DNA from: Sphingomonas sp. PP-CE-1G-424
GTDB lineage: Bacteria > Pseudomonadota > Alphaproteobacteria > Sphingomonadales > Sphingomonadaceae
DNA: 64,000 bases
Direction: 5' to 3'
Assembly: GCF_004341085.1 (NCBI RefSeq)
Contig: NZ_SLXW01000002.1
Coordinates: 744,001-808,000, forward strand
The position numbers and the translations under genes are program-made. The notes beneath the pieces were generated by a model that worked only from the letters and a program-made list of their open reading frames with translations, searched no databases and was not told the origin of the DNA. The stretch's first letter is position 1, and each line of letters begins with the position of its first letter. Below, piece by piece: positions 1-7,923 of this stretch.

Positions 1-26
1 GCAGGCCGACTTGCGCTTCCTTGTTC

Positions 27-72
27 TCCCGCGAAGGCGGGAGCCCAGTCTGGGTCCCCGCCTTCGCGGGGA
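27..72. repeat. Palindromic repeat, 'cccgcgaaggcggg' family
   Basis: Arms with the core cccgcgaaggcggg and its complement flank a short centre containing cagtctgg. Related copies lie at 21588-21630 and 14652-14749. The form is that of a mobile REP/REPIN-like palindrome. Confidence 0.75.
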
Positions 73-310
73 AACACGTCTTGCTGGCGGATTGGGATGG
101 CTGCTCGTTTGAGGCGTGAGGGGCTTTGCCACGCTGAGCACGCTCGCGTGGACATGCCCCACCCCGACCCTCCCCTGAAGGGGAGGGAGTTTTCGTCGTG
201 CCACCATGCAATTTCGGCGCGTCACGCAACGCACTCCCCGCGCGGGCGGGGAACCCTATCCTCGGGACTTATGATCACATTGCGCCACGGAGCGCAGCTC
301 AAGGACTGGA

Positions 311-397
311 TTCACGCGAAGGCGCTAAGGCGCGAAGAGAAGACTGGGCAAGTGCGCTAAATGAGCTTCTCTTCGCGCCTTAGCGCCTTCGCGTGAA
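311..397. repeat. Perfect 32-bp inverted repeat
   Basis: Positions 311-342 are the exact reverse complement of 366-397, with a 23-base loop. The arm starts ttcacgcgaaggcgctaagg. It would form a very stable hairpin on either strand. It could be a REPIN or a bidirectional terminator; there is no adjacent T run. Confidence 0.85.
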
Positions 398-408
398 CAT
401 GCCCTTCT

Positions 409-492
409 CCGTCATCCTGACGAAAGTCAGGACCCAGGATCACGAACGCCGCGCTGCTTGGCTCTGGGTCCTGACTTTCGTCAGGATGACGG
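409..492. repeat. Perfect 29-bp inverted repeat, 'gtcatcctgacgaaagtcag' family
   Basis: Positions 409-437 and 464-492 are exact reverse complements. Near-identical elements lie at 38444-38525 and, more diverged, at 25461-25546. Copies far apart with conserved arms and variable loops indicate a dispersed mobile palindrome family. Confidence 0.85.
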
Positions 493-610
493 CGTGGGTG
501 GGGAGGCGTTCCGCTTGCAATCACGAACGCTGCCGTCTGTAGGTCGTGCCCGTGGAGCGTACCCGCCTCCGGTGGCCCCCACGCACCCGTCAGCCCGCCT
601 CAAGCACCCG

Positions 611-1150
611 TCAGGCCTCGCGCCACGCGCCGGGCTCCAGACCCGCCACGGTCCAGTCGCCGATGCTCCACCGGACCAGCCGCAGCGTGGGGTGGTCGAT
701 CGCGGCGGTCATGCGGCGGACTTGGCGGTTGCGGCCTTCGCGGATCGTTATCTTCAGCCAGCAATCGGGGATGCTCGCGCGGACCCGGATCGGCGGGACG
801 CGCGGCCAAAGGTCGGGCGCGGCGATCCGCTCGACGTCGGCGCGGGCAGGGCCGTCCTTCAGCAGGACGCCGCCCCGCAACCGATCGAGCGCGTCCTCGC
901 CGGCATCGCCCTCGACCTGCACGAGATAGGTCTTGGCCAGCTTGAACTTCGGGTCCGCGATCCGCGCCTGGAGGCGGCCGTCGTCGGTCAGCAGCAACAG
1001 CCCTTCGCTATCGCGGTCGAGCCGCCCCGCCGGATAGACGCCCGGCACCTCGACGAACTGCGACAGCGTCGCGCGCGGGGTCGGACTGTTCACGTCGGTG
1101 AACTGGCTGAGCACGTCGTACGGTTTGTTGAACAGGATTACCCGGGGCAT
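611..1150 (-). CDS. rluE: 23S rRNA pseudouridine synthase, RluE type
   Basis: RluE-type synthases isomerise one uridine of 23S rRNA (U2457 in E. coli) to pseudouridine in the cytoplasm. The 179-residue protein opens with the family-typical [15 protein letters not shown]. It carries the catalytic motif [11 protein letters not shown] with Asp45, and later the conserved segments [16 protein letters not shown]-like CWLKITI and [12 protein letters not shown]. Length fits a RluE without the basic N-terminal tail of the E. coli protein. It stands alone, convergent with the repeat region and divergent from the island at 1346. The exact target uridine is inferred from family resemblance. Confidence 0.92.
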   Translation of the reverse strand: MPRVILFNKPYDVLSQFTDVNSPTPRATLSQFVEVPGVYPAGRLDRDSEGLLLLTDDGRLQARIADPKFKLAKTYLVQVEGDAGEDALDRLRGGVLLKDGPARADVERIAAPDLWPRVPPIRVRASIPDCWLKITIREGRNRQVRRMTAAIDHPTLRLVRWSIGDWTVAGLEPGAWREA

Positions 1151-1345
1151 GGCGCTGTCTTAGGGGAAGACCATTAAGAGGGTCGAGGGGTAACGCCAAA
1201 CCGGCGACATAAAAGACTCGTTGATGCCGCCACGCATGGAAGCACGCCAAGTAAGGTGGCGCCCAAAAGCTACCATTTTTGGCTGTATCAAACGATTAAT
1301 TACATTTATCATCAACGACTGGTGGTTTGACTTGGAGGTTGAGCG

Positions 1346-2050
1346 ATGGCCGAGAAAGTGATCCGCATCGATCGTAAGACCTTTCGTCTCGTCGCTACGG
1401 TGAACGAGGGTGGCAGTCTGTATTTTTCCGCGGGTGCTGTAATCGCGGTCGAGAAATATGACATGAGAATCGGTAAGAGCGAGTTCGATTTTCAGGTGAA
1501 CTCACGTCGTTTTCGCGGGCGTGTTCCTGAGCCGATAGCAGCCTCGCAGGCTGGCTTAGATCGCGAGTTTATGGAAAGTCGCGTTAAGTCGAACTTGATG
1601 GGGCTACCGGTCAGTGTTGGCAATGCTGTAGCGATGGCGCGCGACCGTCGTATCGAACTTACCTATGGTGAAGTACGTCCTCAAGTGTTCCGTAGCTCGG
1701 TTCCCACGCAACCGGTTGCGTGGCGTATTTGGTTCAAGCAGACTTGGTATAGCGGGCAAGCGAGCGGACGAAGCATGCTCGGCAAAGCCAAGGCATCTGA
1801 CGGTCTCAAGGCATCCGCCTCCGCTGCAGGAAGCGCCGCCATAGGAGGTGCTTCGGGGAGGTCCATCACAACTTTCGCCCCCAATGCGATTGGGCCGCTG
1901 ACCAACGATGCCGGAATTCTACGAGTATATGTCCCGACGGAGGATCCCTTCACTCTCTTCCGCCGTCCGTTTGATAGCCATGATCTGATAGGACGCGCGC
2001 CAACCTTGGCGGATCATGTAGGTTCTTTTATTCGGGGACGTGGCTGGTGA
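1346..2050 (+). CDS. Hypothetical protein, first gene of an AT-richer island
   Basis: I do not recognise this 234-residue protein. The ATG is preceded by a good Shine-Dalgarno (GGAGG at 1334-1338, 7 bases away). There is no signal peptide or clear membrane segment. The middle (about residues 140-175) is rich in Ala, Ser and Gly and looks like a linker, between an N-terminal domain starting VIRIDRKTFRLVATVNEGG and a C-terminal part ending in GRGW. Base composition is clearly less GC-rich than its neighbours, which suggests transfer. Its stop overlaps the GTG start of the lipoprotein gene (GTGA), so the two are probably translationally coupled. Confidence 0.7.
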   Translation: MAEKVIRIDRKTFRLVATVNEGGSLYFSAGAVIAVEKYDMRIGKSEFDFQVNSRRFRGRVPEPIAASQAGLDREFMESRVKSNLMGLPVSVGNAVAMARDRRIELTYGEVRPQVFRSSVPTQPVAWRIWFKQTWYSGQASGRSMLGKAKASDGLKASASAAGSAAIGGASGRSITTFAPNAIGPLTNDAGILRVYVPTEDPFTLFRRPFDSHDLIGRAPTLADHVGSFIRGRGW

Positions 2051-2388
2051 GGACGCGAGTATTTTTGATCGCACTACTTGTTACGGCATGTAGTCCGGAC
2101 CGGGGGCGATCGCCAGATGACGTCGAGCATGGCTATATCGTATTTAATCCGAAAACACAGGACAGTGGTTGGGCGATTATAGATGCGATGAACCACGAAC
2201 TCCCAGCTACCGAAAAGGTTAAAGTTCGGACCGCTGGACTCGTTGCGAGTGATAAACCAACCATGTTTGTCGACTTTACTGGTAGCTGTACGCGTGATCG
2301 AGACTTTCTCAGTCTTGTTCGCCAAATAGCTGCACGACTTGATCAAGCTGGGTTGGAATGCAGCGCAAAACCTCCGACGGCGCTCTGA
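2047..2388 (+). CDS. Small hypothetical lipoprotein
   Basis: The 113-residue product begins with a short hydrophobic signal ending in the lipobox LVTAC. Cys15 is the predicted lipidation site, so it is likely anchored in a membrane facing the periplasm. The GTG start overlaps the stop of the upstream gene by four bases (GTGA), which argues that both are real and coupled. The mature part has two further Cys residues (near GSCTRDRD and LECSAK) that could pair. No known domain is recognised. Codon use is AT-richer than the surrounding core genes. Confidence 0.65.
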   Translation: MRTRVFLIALLVTACSPDRGRSPDDVEHGYIVFNPKTQDSGWAIIDAMNHELPATEKVKVRTAGLVASDKPTMFVDFTGSCTRDRDFLSLVRQIAARLDQAGLECSAKPPTAL

Positions 2389-2735
2389 GCAGGGGGATCT
2401 GGCCTACATGGGAGCAGGTCATTTTCGAGCTGGGCCGCGACATGGACTTGGGTCTGATTAGAAGGTGCCTAGCGCGTGGTGTTAGTGGGTATGAGCGGGC
2501 GCCGCTGCGTATATTGTTGGGTTCCGAAGCCGCTGGCCCGATCGACGATTTGCTTGTTCGTGCCGTTGCTTGGATCGTAATCCGACTTGCTGGAATCAAG
2601 CGCGTAGAATGGCGATCGCCGCCTATGCCGCCCCCTGCCTACTCTGGCTGGCGAGGAAATTTGTTATTTGTTGTTTTTTGGGGAAGTGCGATCGTCATCA
2701 CAGGAACGGTGCTACGACGATACGCGCACGGCTGA
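2358..2735 (+). CDS. Hypothetical protein with C-terminal membrane segment
   Basis: This 125-residue frame starts with ATG inside the last 31 bases of the lipoprotein gene and has the same AT-richer composition. The N-terminal two thirds look soluble. A hydrophobic stretch near residues 98-116 (LLFVVFWGSAIVITGTVL) followed by Arg residues suggests one membrane span with a short basic tail. I recognise no family. The long overlap makes the exact start uncertain. It is the last gene of the island and ends just before the rpoD terminator. Confidence 0.5.
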   Translation: MQRKTSDGALSRGIWPTWEQVIFELGRDMDLGLIRRCLARGVSGYERAPLRILLGSEAAGPIDDLLVRAVAWIVIRLAGIKRVEWRSPPMPPPAYSGWRGNLLFVVFWGSAIVITGTVLRRYAHG

Positions 2736-2762
2736 GTTAGTCAGGTCCAGAACCTCAGGCTG

Positions 2763-2802
2763 ATAAAAAAGGGGCCGCAGCTTGCCGAAAGCTGCGGCCC
2801 CT
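2763..2802 (-). terminator. Rho-independent terminator of rpoD
   Basis: On the minus strand a GC stem (ggggccgcagct paired with agctgcggcccc, loop ttcggca-like) at about 2771-2802 is followed directly by TTTTTTATCA. It lies 20 bases past the rpoD stop. The stem could also act for the convergent island transcript. Confidence 0.85.
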
Positions 2803-2823
2803 AATTTGCGAAAACCCCAACCC

Positions 2824-4851
2824 TTACTGGTCGAGGAAGCTCCGCATCTTCCGGCTACGCGACGGATGCTTCAGCTTCCGCAGCGCCTTCGCCTCGATCT
2901 GGCGGATGCGCTCGCGGGTCACCGAGAACTGCTGGCCGACTTCCTCGAGCGTGTGATCGGTGTTCATGCCGATGCCGAAGCGCATGCGCAGCACGCGCTC
3001 TTCGCGCGGGGTGAGCGACGCCAGCACGCGCGTGACCGTCTCCTTCAAGTTCGCCTGGATCGCGGCATCCACCGGGATGATCGCGTTCTTGTCCTCGATG
3101 AAGTCGCCGAGGTGCGAATCCTCCTCGTCGCCGATCGGCGTTTCGAGGCTGATCGGCTCCTTGGCGATCTTCATCACCTTGCGCACCTTCTCCAGCGGCA
3201 TGGAGAGGCGCTCGGCCATTTCCTCCGGGGTCGGTTCGCGGCCCTGCTCGTGGAGGAACTGGCGGCTGGTGCGGACCAGCTTGTTGATCGTCTCGATCAT
3301 GTGGACCGGGATGCGGATGGTCCGCGCCTGGTCGGCGATCGAGCGGGTGATCGCCTGGCGGATCCACCACGTCGCATAGGTGCTGAACTTGTAGCCGCGA
3401 CGATACTCGAACTTGTCGACCGCCTTCATCAAGCCGATATTACCCTCCTGGATGAGATCCAGGAACTGCAGGCCGCGGTTCGTGTATTTCTTGGCGATCG
3501 AGATCACCAGCCGCAGGTTCGCCTCGACCATCTCCTTCTTGGCGATACGCGCCTCGCGCTCGCCCTTCTGGACCATGTTGACGATCCGGCGGAACTCGGT
3601 GAGCGCCATGCCGGTCTGCTGCGTGATGTCGGCGATCTCGGCGCGGATGCGCTCGACCGCCTCGCCCTCGTTAAGGACGAACGCGGTCCACTTCTTGTCG
3701 ACCTTGTTGACCGTCGTCAGCCAGTTCTCGTCGATCTCGTGACCGATATAGCGATCGAGGAAGTCCTTGCGCGGCACCTTGTGGCGCTCGGCGAGGCGCA
3801 GCATCTGGCCGCCCAGCGCGGTCAGGCGACGGTTATAGGCATAGAGCTGATCGACCAGATATTCGATCTTGGCGTTGTGGAACTGGACGCTCTCGACTTC
3901 CGCCGTGAGTTCCTCGCGCAGCTTCTGGTATTTGCGCTCGTCGGCCGCGGAGAAATCGCCGCCGATGCCCATCGCGTCGACGCGCGACTGCTGGATCTTG
4001 CTGAACTTCTTGTAGAGCGCGGTGATGCTGGCGAACCGCTCGAGCGCGATCGGCTTGAGCTGCTCTTCCATCTGCGCGAGGCTGAGGGTGTTGTCCTCCT
4101 CCTCGTCGTCCGATGCGCGCGGGGCACGACGCTCGCCGTCCTCGTCCTCGTCGGCGGACGGCTCTTCGGGCTCGGCCTCTTCCTTGAACGAAGGTCCGGC
4201 GTTCTTCTCGCTGATCTCGCCGTCGTCGGCTTCGCCGTCCTCGGCCATCGCCTCGGGGGCGGGGTCCTTCGACAGCATCGCGTCGAGATCCATGATCTCA
4301 CGCAGCTGCATCGTGCCCTCGTTCAGCGCGGTCGACCAGTCGATGATCGCGTTGAAGGTGATCGGCGATTCGCAGAGACCGAGGATCATCGTGTCGCGAC
4401 CCGCCTCAATGCGCTTGGCGATCGCGATCTCGCCCTCGCGGCTGAGGAGCTCGACCGCGCCCATCTCGCGCAGGTACATGCGGACCGGATCGTCGGTGCG
4501 ATCGATCGTCTCTTTCTTCTTCTCGATCGCGGGGCCTGTGTCGGCGTCCGCGTCGGCGGCCTCCGGCTCGTCCTCGTCGTCCTTGGCGGGCTCGGTCTCG
4601 CCGTCCTCGCCGGCTTCGTCGTTCTCGACGATGTTGATGCCCATCTCGCTCAGCGCGGCGCTGATGTCCTCGATCTGGTCGGACGACATCTCGCCCTGCG
4701 GCAGCGCTTCGTTGAGCTGCTCATAGGTGATGTAGCCGCGCTTCTTGGCGCGCGCGATGACCTTCTTGATCGACGCATCGTTCATGTCGATCAGCGGCGC
4801 ATCGCCGGTTTCGTTCGTCTCGGCGGGTTCCGCCATGTTCGCCTTAGCCAT
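2824..4851 (-). CDS. rpoD: RNA polymerase primary sigma factor RpoD (sigma-70)
   Basis: The housekeeping sigma factor directs RNA polymerase to most promoters. Region 1.1 covers the first ~80 residues. Region 1.2 has [23 protein letters not shown] long acidic non-conserved region follows, rich in Glu and Asp. Region 2 contains [34 protein letters not shown] and [15 protein letters not shown]. Region 4 ends in the [31 protein letters not shown] chose the ATG at 4851, which overlaps the dnaG stop as TGATG (675 residues); a TTG three bases earlier and a second Met five residues on are alternatives. It is the last gene of the yqeY-dnaG-rpoD operon, with a clear terminator downstream. Confidence 0.97.
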   Translation of the reverse strand: MAKANMAEPAETNETGDAPLIDMNDASIKKVIARAKKRGYITYEQLNEALPQGEMSSDQIEDISAALSEMGINIVENDEAGEDGETEPAKDDEDEPEAADADADTGPAIEKKKETIDRTDDPVRMYLREMGAVELLSREGEIAIAKRIEAGRDTMILGLCESPITFNAIIDWSTALNEGTMQLREIMDLDAMLSKDPAPEAMAEDGEADDGEISEKNAGPSFKEEAEPEEPSADEDEDGERRAPRASDDEEEDNTLSLAQMEEQLKPIALERFASITALYKKFSKIQQSRVDAMGIGGDFSAADERKYQKLREELTAEVESVQFHNAKIEYLVDQLYAYNRRLTALGGQMLRLAERHKVPRKDFLDRYIGHEIDENWLTTVNKVDKKWTAFVLNEGEAVERIRAEIADITQQTGMALTEFRRIVNMVQKGEREARIAKKEMVEANLRLVISIAKKYTNRGLQFLDLIQEGNIGLMKAVDKFEYRRGYKFSTYATWWIRQAITRSIADQARTIRIPVHMIETINKLVRTSRQFLHEQGREPTPEEMAERLSMPLEKVRKVMKIAKEPISLETPIGDEEDSHLGDFIEDKNAIIPVDAAIQANLKETVTRVLASLTPREERVLRMRFGIGMNTDHTLEEVGQQFSVTRERIRQIEAKALRKLKHPSRSRKMRSFLDQ

Positions 4852-6713
4852 CAATCGCCCTCGGTACCCAACGCTCGGGCGTCTTCGTTCGACTGTACAA
4901 GATTTGCAAGTCGGACTTCCAACGCCTGTTTCTCTCTTACCATAGCCACTTGTCGTTCGAACGCATCTTCGGTGAAGTGCGTCTGCATCGCCGCGGTCGC
5001 CTGCTTGAGTGCCGCGTCTACCTCAGGGCGGGCGACCATGATCGCGATCGCCTCGTCGAGGTCGGCACGGACGCGGGCTGGATCGGCCGTGGTCTGCGTG
5101 AACGAATAGGGCATCGTATCGGCTCTCAACAGGTCACTCGCGACTGAATTGAAACCGGACCTCGCCAATATGGTGAGCAAGCGCCCGCTATCAAGCTTCT
5201 GGTCCTCAAGTGCAACATCTACGACCGCTTCGAACAATCGGCCGAGCGCGCCGTCGATCATTTGCAGCGAGCCGAGCACCTCCATGTGGCGCGCGATCTC
5301 GACCGGGTGGCGGATCAGGCCGGCGAGCACCGCCTTGGCCAAGACGCGGTCGATGCCGGTGGCGAGGAAGGCCTTCGCGTCTTCGGTGACGGGCGCGGGG
5401 GGGGGCTTCCAGCCGCCTTTCGGTTTCTCGCCTCTGGGCACGAAGGGCGCGCGGACGGGTTTGAAATGCTCGTAGAAGCGGTTCTTGAACTCGGCGTGAT
5501 ATTGCTGCTTCACCGACGGGTCGGCGATGCCTTCCGCAAGTTCGTGGAGGCGGCGTTTGAGGCCGGCGCGCTGTTCGGGGGTGTCGAGCGCCTCGGCGGC
5601 GACTTCGGACGCCCAGAGCCGGTCGACGAGCTGTTCGGGGGTTTTCAGCAACGCCTCGAACGCACCGGGGCCGCCGGCGCGGACAAGGTCGTCGGGGTCC
5701 TGGCCTTGCGGGAGCGTGACGAAGGCGAGGCTGCGGCCGGGTGCCAGTAGCGGGAGCGCGCGGTGGGCGGCGCGGAGCGACGCCTTCTGGCCGGCGCCGT
5801 CGCCGTCGAAGCAGAGCAGGGGCACGTCGACCATCCGCCATAGTCGTTCGAGCTGCGCTTCGGTGAGCGCGGTGCCGAGTGGGGCGACCGCTTCGCCGAA
5901 GCCGGCCTGGGCGAGCGCGATGACGTCCATATAGCCCTCGACCACGAGTACGCGGCCGGATTTGCGCGAGGCGGGGGCGGCCTTGTCGAGGTTGTAGAGC
6001 GTGCGGCCCTTGTCGAAGAGCGGCGTGTCGGGGGAGTTGAGGTACTTCGGCTCGCCGCCGTCGAGCACGCGCCCGCCGAACGCGATCGTGCGCCCGCGGG
6101 GATCGCGGATCGGGATCATCAGGCGGCCGCGGAACCGGTCGTACGGGTCCTTGCCCTCGACATTGATGAGCATGCCGGACTCGACCAGCATCGGGTCGCC
6201 GTAGTCCTTCAGCGCGGTCTTGAGCTTGCCGCGGCTGTCGGGGGCGAACCCCATGCCGAACGCGCGCGCCGTCTCGGGCCTGATCCCGCGGCGGTCGAGC
6301 AGGGCGCGCGCTTCGGTGCCGGGGAGGCCGTTGAGTTGTTCGGTGAACCAGTCGGCGGCGTCGGACATCACCTCGTGCAGGCCCTTGGCGCGCTCGGCCT
6401 TGGCGGCGGACTGGCGGTCCATCGCGGGCATGTCCATCCCGGCGGCCTGGGCGAGTTCCTTGACCGCGTCCATGAAGGGGAGGCCGCGCTGGTCGGTCAT
6501 CCACTTGATCGCGTCGCCGTGCGCGGAGCAACCGAAGCAATGGTAGAAGCCCTTGTCGTCGTTGACGTAGAAGCTGGGGGTCTTCTCGTTGTGGAACGGG
6601 CAGCAGCCCTTGTGCTCGCGACCGGCCTTGGTGAGCTTGGTGGTCTTGCCGACGAGCGCCGAGAGCGAGGTGCGGGCGCGGAGCTCGTCGAGGAATTGTG
6701 GGGTTAGGGCCAT
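4851..6713 (-). CDS. dnaG: DNA primase DnaG
   Basis: DnaG makes RNA primers for replication and works with the DnaB helicase. The 620-residue protein begins with a CHC2 zinc-binding domain (Cys38, His41, Cys59, Cys62 in CCPFH and YHCFGC). The primase core follows (about 120-250, with [16 protein letters not shown]). Then comes a Toprim domain with [11 protein letters not shown] and the metal-binding DGDGAGQKA, and a helicase-interaction domain at the C-terminus. Length is normal for the group. The stop overlaps the rpoD ATG by one base, and the start lies 10 bases inside the end of the GIY-YIG gene, so all three are probably cotranscribed. Confidence 0.97.
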   Translation of the reverse strand: MALTPQFLDELRARTSLSALVGKTTKLTKAGREHKGCCPFHNEKTPSFYVNDDKGFYHCFGCSAHGDAIKWMTDQRGLPFMDAVKELAQAAGMDMPAMDRQSAAKAERAKGLHEVMSDAADWFTEQLNGLPGTEARALLDRRGIRPETARAFGMGFAPDSRGKLKTALKDYGDPMLVESGMLINVEGKDPYDRFRGRLMIPIRDPRGRTIAFGGRVLDGGEPKYLNSPDTPLFDKGRTLYNLDKAAPASRKSGRVLVVEGYMDVIALAQAGFGEAVAPLGTALTEAQLERLWRMVDVPLLCFDGDGAGQKASLRAAHRALPLLAPGRSLAFVTLPQGQDPDDLVRAGGPGAFEALLKTPEQLVDRLWASEVAAEALDTPEQRAGLKRRLHELAEGIADPSVKQQYHAEFKNRFYEHFKPVRAPFVPRGEKPKGGWKPPPAPVTEDAKAFLATGIDRVLAKAVLAGLIRHPVEIARHMEVLGSLQMIDGALGRLFEAVVDVALEDQKLDSGRLLTILARSGFNSVASDLLRADTMPYSFTQTTADPARVRADLDEAIAIMVARPEVDAALKQATAAMQTHFTEDAFERQVAMVREKQALEVRLANLVQSNEDARALGTEGD

Positions 6714-7120
6714 GGGGTGAGCGGTTTCTCGACTTCGCTCGAAACGAACGGTTTAGGTGTGTCAGCGGTAGCTAAGGCCGACGGAACGGTCGTATCACCC
6801 ACCCCACCGTTCGTTTCGAGCGAAGTCGAGAAAGCCCTCTCCTTGGGGGGACGCGCGAGATGGGAGACCAGCGACCAGTTCCCCGCGATCAGCGCCTCCT
6901 TCTTGCCGCGCGACCAGCCGCCGACGATGCGCTCGGCCTCCAGCGCTTCGAGGCGTGATGGGAAGTATTCGCTCCAGACCAAGTTTACCGGACGCCTTGA
7001 CGAGGTGAAACCGCAATGGCCGCCTGCGTCGTGCTGACCGATACGCCGCTCCAGATTATCGGTGTGGCCCGTGTAATACAGGCCGTCGGCGCATCGCAGC
7101 ATGTATGTCCAGAAGACCAT
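6704..7120 (-). CDS. GIY-YIG domain protein with a repeat-derived C-terminal tail
   Basis: The first ~85 residues form a small GIY-YIG nuclease domain of the UPF0213/YhbQ kind: FWTYMLRCADGLYYTGHTD, then RIGQHDAGG and a conserved Glu in EALEAERIV. Such solo proteins are probably structure-specific nucleases, but their role is poorly known. The last ~45 residues (with STSLETNGG and PFVSSEVEKP) are encoded by the two arms of a 28-bp inverted repeat at 6725-6833, so the tail is repeat sequence read in frame. The stop falls inside dnaG. ATG at 7120 was chosen over a TTG at 7135; neither has a strong ribosome site. Confidence 0.8.
   Translation of the reverse strand: MVFWTYMLRCADGLYYTGHTDNLERRIGQHDAGGHCGFTSSRRPVNLVWSEYFPSRLEALEAERIVGGWSRGKKEALIAGNWSLVSHLARPPKERAFSTSLETNGGVGDTTVPSALATADTPKPFVSSEVEKPLTPWP
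6725..6833. repeat. 28-bp perfect inverted repeat inside the GIY-YIG coding end
   Basis: Positions 6725-6752 and 6806-6833 are exact reverse complements with the core ctcgacttcgctcgaaacga. A single-arm copy lies at 7199-7226. Related sequence (gcgaagtcgaagg) ends the palindrome at 23188-23319. The element is translated as the C-terminal tail of the GIY-YIG protein. Confidence 0.85.
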
Positions 7121-7198
7121 CTGTCGTCGTACCAAAATTGGGGGTGGTGGTCGACCGGTATCAGAGGGTTGGAACGAGTGATCCGCCCGTTTTCAGGG

Positions 7199-7312
7199 TT
7201 TCTCGACTTCGCTCGAAACGAACGGGAAAAGAAGAGGCCGGTTGCGAGCGGGAGCGGCGCAGAAGGTGCCCACCCGTCGGTCCCCTCCCGCTTGCGGGAG
7301 GGGAAGAAGAAG
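7199..7312. repeat. Repeat fragments upstream of the GIY-YIG gene
   Basis: 7199-7226 is one arm of the tttctcgacttcgctcgaaa element, without a full partner. About 7280-7306 carries cccctcccgcttgcgggagg, the same palindrome core as the element inside carA. They fill the gap between yqeY and the GIY-YIG gene. Confidence 0.65.
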
Positions 7313-7330
7313 GGGCTCGCCCTTATCCAT

Positions 7331-7783
7331 TTACGACAGCGCTGCCTTTACCAGGCCGCTTGCCTTGCTCATGTCCAGCTCGCTCGCGTGGCGCGCCTTC
7401 AGTTCGGCCATCACGCGGCCCATGTCCTTCATGCCGGTCGCGCCGAGTTCTGCCTTGATCGTCTCGATCGCCGCTGACGTTTCCGCCTCGCTCATCTGCT
7501 GCGGGAGGAAGCGTTCGATCACCGCGACCTCGGCGGTCTCCGCATCGGCGAGCTCTTGGCGGCCGCCCTTCGCGAACATCTCGATCGACTCGCGGCGTTG
7601 CTTGACCATCTTCTGGAGCACCTCGACCACCAGCGCGTCGTCGCTCTCGGGGGCTTTGCCGGTCCGCGCCTCGATGTCGCGGTTCTTGATCGCGGCCTGG
7701 ATCAACGAGATAGCGTTGCGGCTCTGCTTGTCGCCGGCCTTCATGGCGGTCAGCTGCGCAGCCTTGATGTCGTCGCGAATCAT
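7331..7783 (-). CDS. GatB/YqeY domain protein
   Basis: YqeY-type proteins resemble the tRNA-binding tail domain of the GatB amidotransferase subunit, but their function as solo proteins is unsettled. The 150-residue frame from MIRDDIKAAQLTAMKAGDK shows the usual helical sequence: RNAISLIQAAIKNRDIEAR, VEVLQKMVKQRRESIEMF, EVAVIERFLPQQMSEAE and the end motif DMSKASGLVKAALS. The ATG at 7783 fits the family; an upstream extension has no family resemblance. It opens the yqeY-dnaG-rpoD run and is divergent from carA, an order common in alphaproteobacteria. Confidence 0.92.
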   Translation of the reverse strand: MIRDDIKAAQLTAMKAGDKQSRNAISLIQAAIKNRDIEARTGKAPESDDALVVEVLQKMVKQRRESIEMFAKGGRQELADAETAEVAVIERFLPQQMSEAETSAAIETIKAELGATGMKDMGRVMAELKARHASELDMSKASGLVKAALS

Positions 7784-7923
7784 GTACTGGTCTTTCAGGC
7801 GGTTCGGGATAGCCCGACGGGATAGCGCGTCCGCCGTCCGTTTAACAGATTGACGCTGCGGCACGCCGGCCTTAGCGGACACCACTTAGCGACATCGTCA
7901 ACGTAAAGAGAGTGCCCAGCCTG

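Larger units (their letters stand above)
1..610. other. Gene-free region made of palindromic repeats
   Basis: No convincing gene is visible on either strand. Short open frames here are translations of repeat sequence. The stretch holds at least four hairpin-forming repeats (27-72, 168-187, 311-397, 409-492) and ends at the stop codon of rluE. Nothing marks an RNA gene. Confidence 0.7.

Noticed and set aside
97..383. Short open frames in the left gene-free region
   Set aside because: They are translations of palindromic repeats, with no ribosome site and no domain.
2782..5109. A 775-codon open frame on the plus strand
   Set aside because: It lies antisense to rpoD and the end of dnaG. The translation is low-complexity Arg/Leu/Asp-rich, an artefact of high GC.
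6704..7120. Reading the GIY-YIG gene as a homing endonuclease or mobile element
   Set aside because: It is a solo UPF0213-type domain with no intron, intein or DNA-binding extension. Only its tail is repeat-derived.
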